A stretch of DNA of 64,000 nt from Platismatia glauca. Its lineage: Eukaryota > Ascomycota > Lecanoromycetes > Lecanorales > Parmeliaceae. The notes under the pieces are model-generated. The model was given only the letters and a program-made list of their open reading frames with translations, made no database searches and was not told the DNA's origin. Where the stretch lies: positions 558,001 to 622,000 of the forward strand of contig OY745773.1 of the NCBI GenBank assembly GCA_963556305.1. The letters run 5' to 3'. Each line of letters starts with the position of its first letter. Position 1 is the first letter of the stretch. Shown piece by piece: positions 12,536-23,968 of this stretch. The position numbers and the translations under genes are program-made.

Positions 12536-13716
12536 CCGCATTCTATCTTGGGAGGAGTTTGTGAAACAAATTGAGAAGTAGAGCACGGAATTTTCCGTTG
12601 AGCTCTGGAATGTTTTGGAGCAGCAAGATTCTTAGTCGACGTTCCATGGCGAATTTTAGATTGCTTGCTAACTTCGACATTAGAAGGAGTTGTACAATAC
12701 CACCGGACAACTGTAATGTGAGACCAACGTGCACTCTGTGCGCAAAGCGGAGTACTGCTCTCTTTAATACCACCCAATTTGCTAGTTCAGCTACTTTATA
12801 TTCCACATTTGTGATTTCGATCATTAGGGAACACATTTCCTTGATTAGATTGACTTGAGGACGGCGTCCTCGATGCCATCTTCAAGACCGTATCATACCT
12901 AGGCAATACAGGAATGTGAGTGATCACGTCATTGGCAGAAAATACATCCCGATCTCTGCGTCCCCGCTATGCACCGCAGCAGGGCACCGTCATCCACTGA
13001 TTGTTCGATAACGATGAGCGGTATGGTGCCCGCGGAGCACCACCATCCAGCACCCTCCTGTACGCAAGATCGACTATGCACTCGACCATGGTTTTGCCCC
13101 GCCTTGCCTGAACGCTAAGGTGGCTATACTACCCTAGCCGCGCGTGTAACAGCAACAAGCGACATAGCGCCTCTCAACGACAGGCCAGATATTAACAGTC
13201 AATTCTCCGGTCAAAACCTGGTCTACTTTAGTTTCAGGGGGGAAGTGCTCTCCTCAGCACTGTATGCCGGGCTCCCTCTCCTCTTCGATTGAATTGACGA
13301 ATCCAACGATGGCTTCGTTGAGACTCTTCGCGGTTCTGCGGCCATTGCGTTTTGGTTTGCGCTTCCCGACTGCTGTTCAGGGACGCCGAGCGCATGCAAG
13401 TTTCGGCGCTCGGTTTTCATGTCTGCATGGTGCCCGTCTGTTAGAGACGAGGAGATCTGATGATCATTTTTTGGCTGCTACCCAAGGGTTTATGTTGGAT
13501 ATGCACGCTTGGAATTGCAAATCTTGAGCTGTCATTTGTGTAGCTCGGGTAGCAGCCTGCTCCCCCAGTAGTCTAGCAGGTACCTTTGACTACGGAAACA
13601 ACAAAAAAACCGCTGTTGCCCCCAGAAATTTTGCAGTCAAGCTTTTCAGTCTGAACGTGCTTTTCGCCAAGGTGTACCTGCCATTCATCCTCCGCCTTGT
13701 CTGGGTTTCCTTGCTA
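12536..13716. other. intergenic, nothing recognised
   Basis: Only short unrelated frames on both strands. The last part lies downstream of the minus-strand zinc-finger gene. Confidence 0.4.
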
Positions 13717-15225
13717 TTACTCGCCTTGTCCGTTGTCCTCCTTCTCGTCCTCAAGAGTGACGAGTATGTGGCATGATGCTTTCCCATTCGTCTTGTGCCG
13801 TTCTGGCCAAGCTCTGACCACCATGAGCATATGATAATGATCCTCGTCAGTGTCCGAATATACAGGTACAGAGAGCCACTGCAAATTCTTCCGGTCAGAA
13901 ATTGCCTTTCAAGGTCAAAAATCGAGTCGTCAGACAGTCGCGGGAGTCATTGTACACAAACAGCGTGTCTTGCGACTCAGATCAGGGTATGGATCTGGAA
14001 CCAAAGGGCTGAGGAAGTTGCTTACCGGAATATGTGCAATGATTTCCCTGAATCCAACCTGCTCGCCCTGAGACTCGAGTCGAGTACGTACGCCAGTGCG
14101 GAATATCACGGCGTTTTGCGCTTCAGCCAGACCCATGATGAAGCCAGGACCTTTGCGGTCGCCAGAGGGGGTCACTATGAAGAAGATGCGATCGGACAGC
14201 TCACAAGGGAACATTACCTGCGGTTGTTCCAGTGTTGCGCAGCTGGAGCTCGGGGACGACGAGGCGGTTGTGGTGGGAGTCAAGACCGTCTGAGTGCCTG
14301 TTGCCACGGAGCATGGAAGATCTCGTCCCGAAGGCAGATCGGATGGGGATGGACTCGGAGAGGCTCGCGAAGAGCGTCGAAGATAACGGTCACTTTCAAA
14401 GTGAGAAACCTGAGGCCCAGGATGATAACGTCAGCAGCAGACCTTTTCGGTCGACAGAAAAAAAAGTCATTGACTCACATTTGACATAGGAGGACGAGCA
14501 TTTTGTTTCCAGAATAGAGCCGTCGCATGGTCGCTCGTGGGACTGGTCATCTCGTACGTAGCAGTCGGATTCACGCCTCCGTCGTAACTAGGATGGGTCG
14601 GATTCGCGCCTCCGTCATAAGCAGGAAAAGTAGGAGAGATCTCGTGATTGGTCGTTCGTTCAGCTGTCCAGCACAAGGATGTCGGGTTCATGTCTCTATT
14701 GGCAGCAATAGAAGCGGTACCAGGACCAGTAATCCAATGAAGGGAGCTTGAATGTATGTCGCGATTGGCAGCAGAAGATGCAGGAATTACGGAACCTTCT
14801 TCCTCTCCGCTGCCGTCACCGTCTTCTTGGTCGGGAGTATCTGAGCTTGGGCTGGCATCCGCCCCTGTCCCAGGCTTTGCAACTAGAATCGTTGCAGCAG
14901 CAGACGCCCAACTGGCAGCAGGGAGGTTGGAACCGGTAACAGAAGGGCAGGGCGATACCATCTCCTCGCAAAGGACGTGTGCGGTCAGAGCGGCATGAGA
15001 GGTTGCTTTGGATCGACTCCAGAAATGTTTACCGCAGCCGTCGCAGACAATGGAATATTCCACTTCGTCGACTTGTGGTTCCCCTGCTTGTGTAACGGCG
15101 CCGGTCTCGAGCGCTACGCGAGGAGCGGAGAGCGGTTCGGAACCAGCGTGAGATGAACTGCCAAGTCCTGGAAGCCAGTCCATGAGATCTTTTGACCCTG
15201 TTGGTGCCATTATCGAAATGAGCAA
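13717..15225 (-). CDS. hypothetical protein with one C2H2-like zinc finger
   Basis: Three exons (15225-14479, 14409-14026, 13905-13717) give 439 aa. The introns are 69 nt (GTGAGT donor, CTGAC branch) and 120 nt, both in phase. A second Met at 15210 (434 aa) may be the real start. I do not recognise the family. Near residue 60 is C-x2-C-x12-H-x5-H (CDGCGKHFWSRSKATSHAAL..H), a plausible zinc finger. An acidic Ser-rich stretch follows, then imperfect internal repeats (AANRDIHSSSL / AANRDMNPTSL; YDGGANPTHPSYDGGVNPT). The C-terminal about 190 residues look folded (FPCELSDRIFFIVTPSGDRK; LQWLSVPVYSDTDEDHYHML) and the protein ends in a short acidic tail. A nuclear role is only a guess from the finger. 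Confidence 0.6.
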
Positions 15226-16161
15226 GGATGGACGGAGAGATTCGAGGAAGAAAGATCTGGACTCAGGTTGTGATGTGAAACTCGTTACTGGGAAGCTTTA
15301 TAGTGTCTAGGTCCCGCGAGCTCAATACACATTTGAGGCGAGGCACATGGGTGTTGACGCTGATTCTGTCACATGTGGGAAGAGTCAAAAGCATCCTGCT
15401 CTCTCAGCGAAGCAAGCCGCCATAATGCATGACAAGAAAATACTCCCACAACGGCAGAAAACCTCGCTTCGACCCACTCTTCGAGTCCTTCGATGGGACA
15501 AAAGCCGTCAAAAGGCCAAAATAGATTGGTGTGCGGTGCAATAAAGCCTTGGGATCCCTGGATTTAGTACTAACAAGATAGGGATATAATCAGCTCGATC
15601 CCGATATGCCTACCTGATCTACATCATCCCATTCCCGGAGCCCGACCTCTCAGACTGGTGTGATCGGCTGAATCTGCGTACCTTTCTGCGAGCTTGCTAT
15701 CATATATGACTGTGTGAAGCCGGTGCAGACTTCACACAGCTGCTGTTCCGTCCGGGTATCAGAATCCAAATTCCGGCAAGATGGAGGGGACCGAGCAACG
15801 GACCCTTTTCACTGTTTTCCAACCGAAGCCACCTCCGAGACAAGATCCTTCCAATTCTCCCGGTCCTGCGGCCTGGATTGGTCAGGCTCTACGGAGGCTC
15901 TAGCGAGGAGCGATTCGGAAGCCAGGAGAGGAATGGATCCGCCCGTGGTCAGAGGGTTTCACCTTGGTGATAGATGACACGTGTCAGAAAAGTCCGAAAC
16001 CCAAGATCTGGCTAGCTAGAGCCGTATTTCTCAGGAAAAAGGTACATGGATGGGAAGCAAAGGGGTCGTGAAGATCATGGAGAACTTTTCATGTGAGAGC
16101 ATCAGAAAAGCTGACGGAAACACTTCGCATCTTATTCGGAGTCTCCACGTGCGTTGACTGC
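15226..16161. other. intergenic, nothing recognised
   Basis: This lies between the start of the zinc-finger gene and the end of the reductase gene, both minus strand. One small plus-strand frame (15714-15977) has no identifiable features. Confidence 0.45.
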
Positions 16162-17217
16162 TCACACCAGTTTCGTCACCAACTTTCCTGTATTTGCCCC
16201 CTCAAACAACAACATCCACGTTTTAGGCACGTCTTCAAATTTGGTATCGACCACAGTCTCGTTCTCCTCGCCCACCGTGATCTTTCCCTCCTTCGCCGCC
16301 GCCACCATCTCCTTCACAGCCTCCGGCCCTTTTCCTTGGGTCAGAAAGTCCGTAATAATAAACCCCTTGATCTCAATTCTGTTCGAGATGACCTCGTACC
16401 AATTCTTCAAACCCGCCTTCTCGCTCCTGTTGTAATCGGTGATGGCGCCGCAAGCAGCGATCCGGCCCCCCCTCTTCATCCGCGTGAACATCAGATCAAG
16501 GAACTCGCCTCCAACGTTGTCATAATAGACCTCCACGAAGCCATCCGTCGCCTTGATCAGATCCTGCTTGAAGCTGGGTTTCTTGTAATTCAAACACACA
16601 TCGGCTCCCAAACTTTCCACCCATTTACATTTGTCATCGCTGCCGGCCATACCTACTACCTTCTTGCACCCTAGCATCTTCTTCGCAATCTGCACAACCA
16701 TACTTCCCGTAGCCCCTGCAGCTCCGCTGACGACAACAGTATCTTCCTTCCCCACCCTCGCAATGATCTTCGTTCCATAGTAAGCCGCCAAGCCTGTCAT
16801 ACCGAATGCCCCCAGATAATGCGTCACGCTCGAACCCGGAATATCCTCACAGAGCTGGCATTCATTTGCGTTCTGCACGGAGTACTCGGCCCAACCGGTG
16901 TAAGCGAGCAGCTTCGCACCCTTGCTGTACTTTGGCGATTTGGACTCGATAACCTCCGCTATGGATCTCGCGCTCATCACGGCATCTTGTGCAACTGGGG
17001 GAGCGTAGAGGCGTTCGGGATCGATGCCCTTGGTGATCCAGCCACGCTGGGCAGGGTCATTGGATAGGTAAAGCAGCTTGACGAGGACTTGATCGTCCTT
17101 CAGAGATGGCAGAGAGACCGTTTTGAGGGTGAAAGTCTGATTCGGACCAGAGAGTTCCGGTAGATCGGTAGGTTTGTTGGTCAGAATCCATTGACGAGTC
17201 TCCGTTGGGCTGGACAT
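16162..17217 (-). CDS. NADP-dependent alkenal/one-type oxidoreductase (MDR family)
   Basis: A single exon of 351 aa from the Met at 17217. The frame stays open to 17304 (380 aa), but family members start at MSSPTETRQW-like sequence, so the shorter start is preferred; the extension could encode a targeting peptide. It belongs to the zinc-free medium-chain reductases (prostaglandin reductase / leukotriene B4 dehydrogenase / CurA group), which reduce C=C bonds of unsaturated ketones and aldehydes with NADPH. Visible are LYLSNDPAQRGW near the N-terminus, the nucleotide-binding GAAGATGSMVVQIAKK, the EVYYDNVGGEFLD block and IEIKGFIITDF. Full length, with no missing motif. Confidence 0.93.
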   Translation of the reverse strand: MSSPTETRQWILTNKPTDLPELSGPNQTFTLKTVSLPSLKDDQVLVKLLYLSNDPAQRGWITKGIDPERLYAPPVAQDAVMSARSIAEVIESKSPKYSKGAKLLAYTGWAEYSVQNANECQLCEDIPGSSVTHYLGAFGMTGLAAYYGTKIIARVGKEDTVVVSGAAGATGSMVVQIAKKMLGCKKVVGMAGSDDKCKWVESLGADVCLNYKKPSFKQDLIKATDGFVEVYYDNVGGEFLDLMFTRMKRGGRIAACGAITDYNRSEKAGLKNWYEVISNRIEIKGFIITDFLTQGKGPEAVKEMVAAAKEGKITVGEENETVVDTKFEDVPKTWMLLFEGANTGKLVTKLV

Positions 17218-17849
17218 GGTGGATGGTTGGAAGATAGAAGATGTGTGCAATCTATTGAGGAGATTGGCAGTCATGTATATTAGAGAAAAGATGCGGAATG
17301 ACAAAGCAGTTGATGGGAAGATTGGTAAGTAACGCTCTACCTACTTGTATTTGTAAGACGTCATATACCAGGTCGGATTTGGTATAGCGGCTTTCAGAGC
17401 GTTGGGATAGGGAATTTTTATAAATCAGAAAAGATAACGAGAATGATGATGATCACATTGATAAATATAATGGCGGTTGAAGTCGGAGGAATTCTGTTTT
17501 TGGACGTTGGCCGTGCTGAAGCTTGTTGCAGGTTTGGGAGGTTTCTGCATTTTGGGTCCAGTGAGCAGGATTCTGGAGCAAATCGAGCTGATCTCGCACA
17601 AGAGCGAGGTACCTACACTATGGGTCAATAATGATTGTCCTGTAATTTACCTGGAGTAGTCAATCACAATTCAGTATAACGTTCTCCGTAGGGATGAGGA
17701 TGTTCGTAAGACAAGCGAAACAATAACGGTTATAGAATAGTGTTGGGGTGCATCGACCAAGTCTTTCATCTTTAATGCGCAAGGCCGTATGGAAAGCTTC
17801 AAAAAAAAATTCTCAAAGCTTCCAAGTCCATGAGTCCCCGATCCCACCG
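17218..17849. other. intergenic between reductase and GDT1
   Basis: It holds the possible 5' extension of the reductase (to 17304), its promoter and the 3' flank of GDT1. Nothing else was seen. Confidence 0.5.
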
Positions 17850-19569
17850 TTATTCGACGTACATTGCCTCGAATAGGTAAATAATGCCGAACGCCAGGAA
17901 TGCAAACCCGCCTCCCAGTGTTACTGCATGAGTATGTCAGTAGATGGTCTGGAAATAAGAACATAGAGTAGCTGCTGCACTTACCAATCCTCAAGCTGAC
18001 CCTACCGGCGATAGCTCTACCCCCGACGACGGCAATTGCGGTACAAATCGCATGCCCGCTCACTGCACCCCCAGTCACCCACCAGTAGTCTTGCCCAGCT
18101 GCCATGGCGATCGTAGCAATTTGACTCCGATCGCCCCATTCGCCCAAGAAGGTCATTACGAAGGTTTGGACCCATGCTGGACTCAGTAGTAAGGAAAACA
18201 GATTATTTACTCCTGCAAATACACTCATGATGGTCGAGCCTCTGCCGGGAGACGGACTACGCGATCCGTCTGGAGAAGACGGAGGAGAGTCCGGAGGAGC
18301 AGGAAGACGGGTATTGGACCGAGTCTTGCGTGCATTCATTCTCCCAGATTCAAGTATGTATGGCGAGATTGAAGACCGTCGGCGACCCATCTTACGAGCA
18401 AGTTCTTCTTTCTCTTCAAGTTCCAGTTCTACTTCTTTCATCTCTTCGTTCACTCCTTGGTCCCGTGGGATTGCGTAGCCTTCCTTGACCATTTTTGCGC
18501 CAAAAACGAGGAAAAGCAGGGCCGCCAGTAAATTTGTATATTTTTTCGGAATGAGGGTAGGGACAGCATGGCCCAAAACGGCAGAGAGGATCGTCATTGC
18601 AATGAGCGCGGTAAAGGCGGCGGAGAAGACGATAAGTCGAGGGTGCTTCATCGCCATTAGGGCGGCGATCAAGAACGTTTTGTCGCCAATCTCGGAAAAG
18701 ATGATCATCGTGAGGGAGAGGACGAAGGAGTGAAGCGGTTGGATAAGAGAGGCGGAATTTCCGGTGAGCAAGGGGATTGAAGGTGTGAACGGCGCGAGAA
18801 TTGCGAGAGGGTCGCTCTTGGAGGCTGTTGCCGGAACAGGGTGTGGAAGGTCATGCGGTTTATCAGGAAGGTCGGCAGGTTTCTTGGATAACGACATGTC
18901 AGCAATTCGTCTGAATTCAACCATTCAGACCCATGACTTTACCTCCAGGCCCCCTAGCTCTTTCTGCTTATCTTTGTCTTCGGCCCCGGTCTCCTTGCTT
19001 TTCTTGCTATCTTCCTTGGTAGCCTTTGGGTCAAGGCTGTCTTGCTCGCTGTGAGGCAACGGCGGAACCTCTTTCGGTGGGTCTGGCTTCTTTTCTGGCT
19101 TGGTGCCGTCCAGTTGGGTGGCCTTTCTATCCTTATTTTTCTCCGAGATGCCACCTTCGGTGCCTCTTGTACCCTCCTTTGGCCCTGTCCTGTGGGGATC
19201 ATCCATCACACCATCATTCGTCTCTGGTATCTTGGCGCCATCGCCGGTAGGCACCCCTTCTGGTATAGGCTTCTTGATATCCGCGTCTCCACTGTTTTCC
19301 TTGGCCTTCTTCCGATCTCTTTCCGCGCCAGTCTCGACGAAAGGTCCAAGGTGCGGTCTCCCATCTTTGCCGTCGACAGGAGCATCTTTTGTCCCAATAC
19401 CATCTACGCCTGGCTTTGAGACTGAATTTGCTGATAGATCAGGGGGCGGCCCTAATTCTTTCCCATCCGTTAAGGCAATAGTTTCTTCTGAAGACACAAA
19501 GGCCGTAACGACGGAAAAGAAAGGTATGAATAAAAGCAGTAGTATTGACGGCGGCTGTCGTAACCTCAT
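17850..19569 (-). CDS. GDT1: GDT1/TMEM165-family Mn2+/Ca2+:H+ antiporter
   Basis: Three exons (19569-18943, 18882-17985, 17923-17850) give 532 aa. The first intron (60 nt) joins two frames that otherwise look like separate genes: GGLE reads straight into KPADLPDKPHD. The second (61 nt) completes the last helix, VTLGGGFAFLAFGIIYLFEA. The family loads the Golgi with Mn2+ and Ca2+ for glycosylation. Both signature motifs are intact: EIGDKT near residue 273 and EWGDRS near 457. A signal peptide occupies residues 1-23. About 190 charged, Lys/Asp/Pro-rich luminal residues follow before the first helix, much longer than in yeast Gdt1. A cytosolic loop of Glu- and Ser-rich sequence separates the two repeats. 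Confidence 0.9.
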
Positions 19570-20133
19570 AGCTATTCAATGATATAATCTGGGCTAATCA
19601 ATGCTGTGGAGAGGGTGCACGAGCTCTCCCTCGCCTTCGCTGCAAGGGCTGCTTGCAGGATGTTAGCAAATGAAACCAAAACGTCACATGGACGTTGACC
19701 AAGTTCTAATGAGCCCAGACGACAAAGTATGGGATGCTACAAGTAAGACGAGTTGAGAGATGGCAAAGAGAAACCAGGTGGCAGAAGAAGTCTCCATGTA
19801 ACTCAATAATTGAGAGAACAGGTCATTCCAGCCGAGCCAGCGACCTTGGCCCCTGCGTTAATCCAAACAGGTTAGCCGTCGCGTATTGGCCCGCTTAGCC
19901 GCTTCTGGTGCTTCAACCCTAAGACCCTCGGAACGCTAAGATGCTCAACCCTAATCGGATCTGATCACAACAATTGAACAAGCAGTGTTTACTCATGCGC
20001 TCTTGCTCTTTCTCACGACCTTTCATCTTATCATACCACATTCACTCGTACCCTGGCTACCTTCCGGCGAATGGTGGACCTTGACTCTAGTGCGAGTCAA
20101 CAGTCGGGATAAAGGACTCTTTCCGTCCTAACA
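19570..20133. promoter_or_regulatory. divergent intergenic region, GDT1 / telobox gene
   Basis: GDT1 runs left and the telobox-Myb gene runs right, so this 564 bp should contain both promoters. I could not identify specific sites. Confidence 0.45.
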
Positions 20134-22989
20134 ATGGCAGAGCGCGCATCAACCAGGACTGGCAGCCGGCGCACCACACCCCAGTCTGCACCTCAAATTG
20201 CCCGTGAGGGGCGTGAGGGGACCCAGACTCCTCCGAAGCGGATCACACGCACTACGAGAAGTCAGAGCCATGATGTTAGCGACAATGAAGATGGGAAGAC
20301 AGGCTTGAGGGTACGAAGAGGCGCAAAGCATGCAACTCAAGATGGCACGAACGGCGCTGTCAGGCAGAGTGGCTCAAAGAGCCGCAAGGGAAGGCCTGCA
20401 AACAATGCTGGAATTCAGCAAGGTAGGAGACTCCATAAGACAGCTTAAAGGTTTTGTCCTCGGAATCCGGGGCTATTTTTGCATGAGCATGATTCGATTG
20501 TTCATTTCACAAAAGCCAGCAATTTGCCTGCGAAAAGCTGCTCGAGTTCTTGCACCGATCAAAAACTGACCCTTACTAGATCTTTCTATAGTAGCAGAAG
20601 ACCCCAGTGTTGTCTATCCTGACCTCGAAACTGCGAAGAATGGTGGCGCAGGCGTGAGTGTGGAGGACGCAGGAGCGGGCCAGCAACTGGCTCAACAAAA
20701 TTTCAAGTCCCCTGGGGGTCTCTCTGCTTTCTCTGGGACCACCGCAAGGATCTCTCTTCCTACACAAGAGCTCACAGAATTAAGTCCGGAACAGATGTTA
20801 GACACTATTCCGGATCTTTCGTATGCTTCAGACAAACTACTAAGCTTTGTGATTCCTGCCGAACTATCTGCAGCCTCCATTGCCGAAAATATGGCTCAAT
20901 TTCAAAGCAAGGGTACTCGTGAGAACAAAAAATTCAAGCGATTGAGCGACACATTCGAGAGGCAGCGAAAAGAGTACGGAGGAGAATCATATATCAACGT
21001 GGGAGAGACGTTAAGGAGACTACTGGGAAGAAAGGCTGGTCCCATAGACGAACGGACTGCCTCATGGCGACCGGATGCATTATTGCAAAAAGCAAATATT
21101 GCAATTCTGGTGTCGCGAATGTTGTCAATTGCGGGACAAGATCAGATTGATCGGTTCCTTGAAGAAATTGTGGGCAATTTTCCCCGACCTTTCGCACACA
21201 GGCTTGGGCTTCCTGAAAATTTGACACCTGAGTGCAGCGCTTTAGCCGAAGCAACGTTTCAACTGGCACTGGAGGTTCGCACACAAGAAGCCATCATGCT
21301 ACTTGCTCGTCATGTCGGAAAACTCAATTTTGACATAGACTCAGCGTTGCTCCAGGTGTTCTACGAGGATGCGAACAACTTGAGGGGATGGGCCATAGCC
21401 GGTTTGAAGGTTGCGGATTTGGGAAGGAAGGCTAAGGACGCAATCCTAGGCCGGGTAGAACAATTGCGGGATACTTATAACTCCGACGGCCAGTCGTCCG
21501 GTGTTGAGTCTCTCCGGGCGAACTTCCCCTGGACTACCTTCGCACAGCAAATGATCACTTGGGCTGGCCAACGTTTGACTGAGATCGAGATACAGACGAC
21601 CACTTATGGTGGTGCTCAGGTCATTTGTCAAGGGCTCGTCGATGTGGTTCACAGCGGCAGGCTTGGCCAACCATTACAAAGTGAAAGTGTCGATAATGAA
21701 AGCGACGGCCCGGAAGTACGATTGCAGTATGATACGCCTTCTGAATCGCGTGCTACCCCTGAGCAGCAGCATGCCTCGACCAGACATGAAGAATTCAAAT
21801 TGCCACAATTCAGGTCAGCAGATACATTCTAATACTTTGAATTTAGAAACCTTCTATACTGATATTTTTTTATAGTGCCGACTCAAGCACATCCAGAAGC
21901 GCCGCCGCTATTCTAAGACAAAGACCAGTAGACCGGAGAGTCACAAAGGCTACAGAGCAGATATTGTCGCCGCAAAACCAGGAAATCGCCTCAGATGTCC
22001 AGGTGCAGTCTAGGGCAGGACCATCCATGCAAGCATTGACTCCTCAACGGATTTCCAACGAGCAATTTATTCCTTCTCCTGCCCCGCTCAATGTTCTAAA
22101 CGGTCAAATGCAGTTGGAATGGGACCCGGTCATATTAAGACGGGCGCAAGAGTCGGATGCATATCGAACGCGAGGGGAAGCTGAAAGCAACAAGGAGAAT
22201 GTGGCCGAGATCGCAGAGTCGCAACACACTAAGAGTGCTAAGAAGCGTAGCATGTACGATAGTCAGCCGCTTGCTGAGAGAGTTCCTCCCGTTGACGAGC
22301 AAGACCTGGATTTCAATGGCCAGGAGATTGAAATCAGCTCGGATGAAGGCTTTCAGGTCCAGGCAGAGCCTTCCAATGCTGCGGAGCAGCGTCGTTTGAA
22401 ACCTGCGACCAAACGACCTGCGTCTGAATCCATGAGGCTTAAACTTCGACCACCGAAGAAGGTCCGGGTCCGAGAGAACATGGATGCACACATATTAGAT
22501 GGCCGCACCGATAGCACAAGTGACGAGCAAGAGACCGAACTGCCGCCCTCTCAGGCCTATGAGGTTTATATGAGAATGAATCAATCAGCGAAAGAGAAGA
22601 TGGCAGTGAAAATAAAGCCGCCTCAAAGACGTAGCCCATGGACGGTCGCGGAGACGGAAATGCTCCACTGGTTGATTACTGAGCATGGGACCAGCTGGAA
22701 GCTCCTTAAAGATCAAGATCAAACCGAGCAAGGCCGTGTCTTGGAAGCGCGAGATCAGGTCGCGCTAAAGGATAAAGCTCGAAATATGAAGATGGATTAT
22801 CTAAAGTACGTATCCAAGTTCAGTGATCCTTTCAATAAAGCTGACTAGGCAATTAGAGCGGGTAGAATCCTGCCACAGAACTTCGAGCGCATTGCCCTCA
22901 GCCAGCCGCAGATTAGGAGACTGAGGGATGGCGGGGTTGAGTACGATCCTGAGACTGGAACAAGGGTCGATGCTGAATTGGATGACTAG
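20134..22989 (+). CDS. telobox Myb protein, Taz1/TRF-like telomere binder
   Basis: Four exons (20134-20422, 20580-21813, 21876-22805, 22857-22989) give 861 aa. The introns are 157, 62 and 51 nt. The acceptor of the first could also lie 12 nt later without changing frame. A basic Arg/Thr/Ser-rich N-terminus precedes a helical domain (about residues 190-410) that may be a TRFH-type dimerisation domain; that assignment rests on position and helicity only. A disordered stretch follows, then a C-terminal Myb domain (about 759-818) starting RRSPWTVAETEMLHWLITEH and ending with the telobox VALKDKARNMK. Telobox proteins bind double-stranded telomeric repeats. Two usually conserved positions (VDLKDKWRN) are Ala here. 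A Tbf1-like role outside telomeres is an alternative. Confidence 0.78.
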
Positions 22990-23968
22990 TGGACTTGGTC
23001 ACAGCCATAGTAGGGATTCCAGGAAAAGTCACATTGCTTGGATCTTGATATGTGTATTGCAATTGCATCGGATACTCTCTTCTCGATATCCAATGTCCTT
23101 CCGCAGAACAAAAGGTGTCCTTTCACTCCATTTGAATGCCGACGATCAATGCTCTCATAGAGACTAGGATCCATGCGATGCAGTCAGATCTGGACGACTG
23201 TACCGAAGAGAAACTCGGCCGAGAGGCATTCGCTTACTTTTCAATTACACTCGAAGCACACGCCAAGATGGATTCTGGGGTGGTTCATACGTCGCAGCGC
23301 CATGCTTATAAACGAAGAGACAGGATCCCGCTCAAACGCGTTTCAGAGCAACAACACACCACAAGCCGCGAACGGCGACTTCGCATTTCCAAAACCTCTC
23401 CGCAACAGCCGCAACCCCAAATCTCGCATCCCGGCCCGAATCCTCTACAAGGAGGAGTCGTCTTCCAATTCCTCGTTACTGTGAAGAACACCGGTGCCAT
23501 TCCCAGACCACGAAAACAATGTGACACGGTTACCTCCTTCGCCAAGGCTATCGCGACCTAGGCAGCCTTGTGTGGGCAGAGCAGAATCTGGAATCTGCGG
23601 CTGTCACCGTCGCCGTTGACGATATCTTTCCGGCCGAGAGCGGTGCCTTGGAGGAAGAAGGGTATTTTTGATACGATGCTTCGGACGAGCACAGTGTAGG
23701 GGTTGGAGGTTCACGTGAGATGCAAGCAGGCTGGGGGCTAGGGCTGCCAGCCGGTCGTTGATGTATTTTGGTGGTATGAATTTTAAGGCGCAGTGGCTGG
23801 GGTGCTTTGATGGCATTTGAAAGAGCGTAATGACATGGCAGAGGCGATCTTTGAGTGCCCAACTGGACAGCTGAGAAAGCCTGGCCAGCTCGAGGCACGA
23901 AGCGAATAGCATTGGACATTAATTGATGAGATGCATCTTCAAGACCGATACCCAAACAACATCCGATC
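22990..23968. other. intergenic with a possible frameshifted minus-strand frame
   Basis: The two flanking genes converge here. On the minus strand two overlapping frames look protein-like in sequence. One lies within 23912-23604 and contains KFIPPKYINDRLAALAPSLL. The next, in another frame and ending at a stop at 23558, reads YTVLVRSIVSKIPFFLQG. They meet near 23720 without an intron that would join them. This may be one small gene broken by a frameshift; I do not recognise it. Confidence 0.3.

Noticed and set aside
7667..17217. Secondary-metabolite cluster from MFS transporter, reductase and receptor-like gene
   Set aside because: No polyketide, peptide or terpene synthase and no cluster regulator among them.
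20423..20579. 157 nt first intron of the telobox gene as an introner
   Set aside because: Length fits, but I found no shared block beyond ordinary splice signals; an alignment could revive it.
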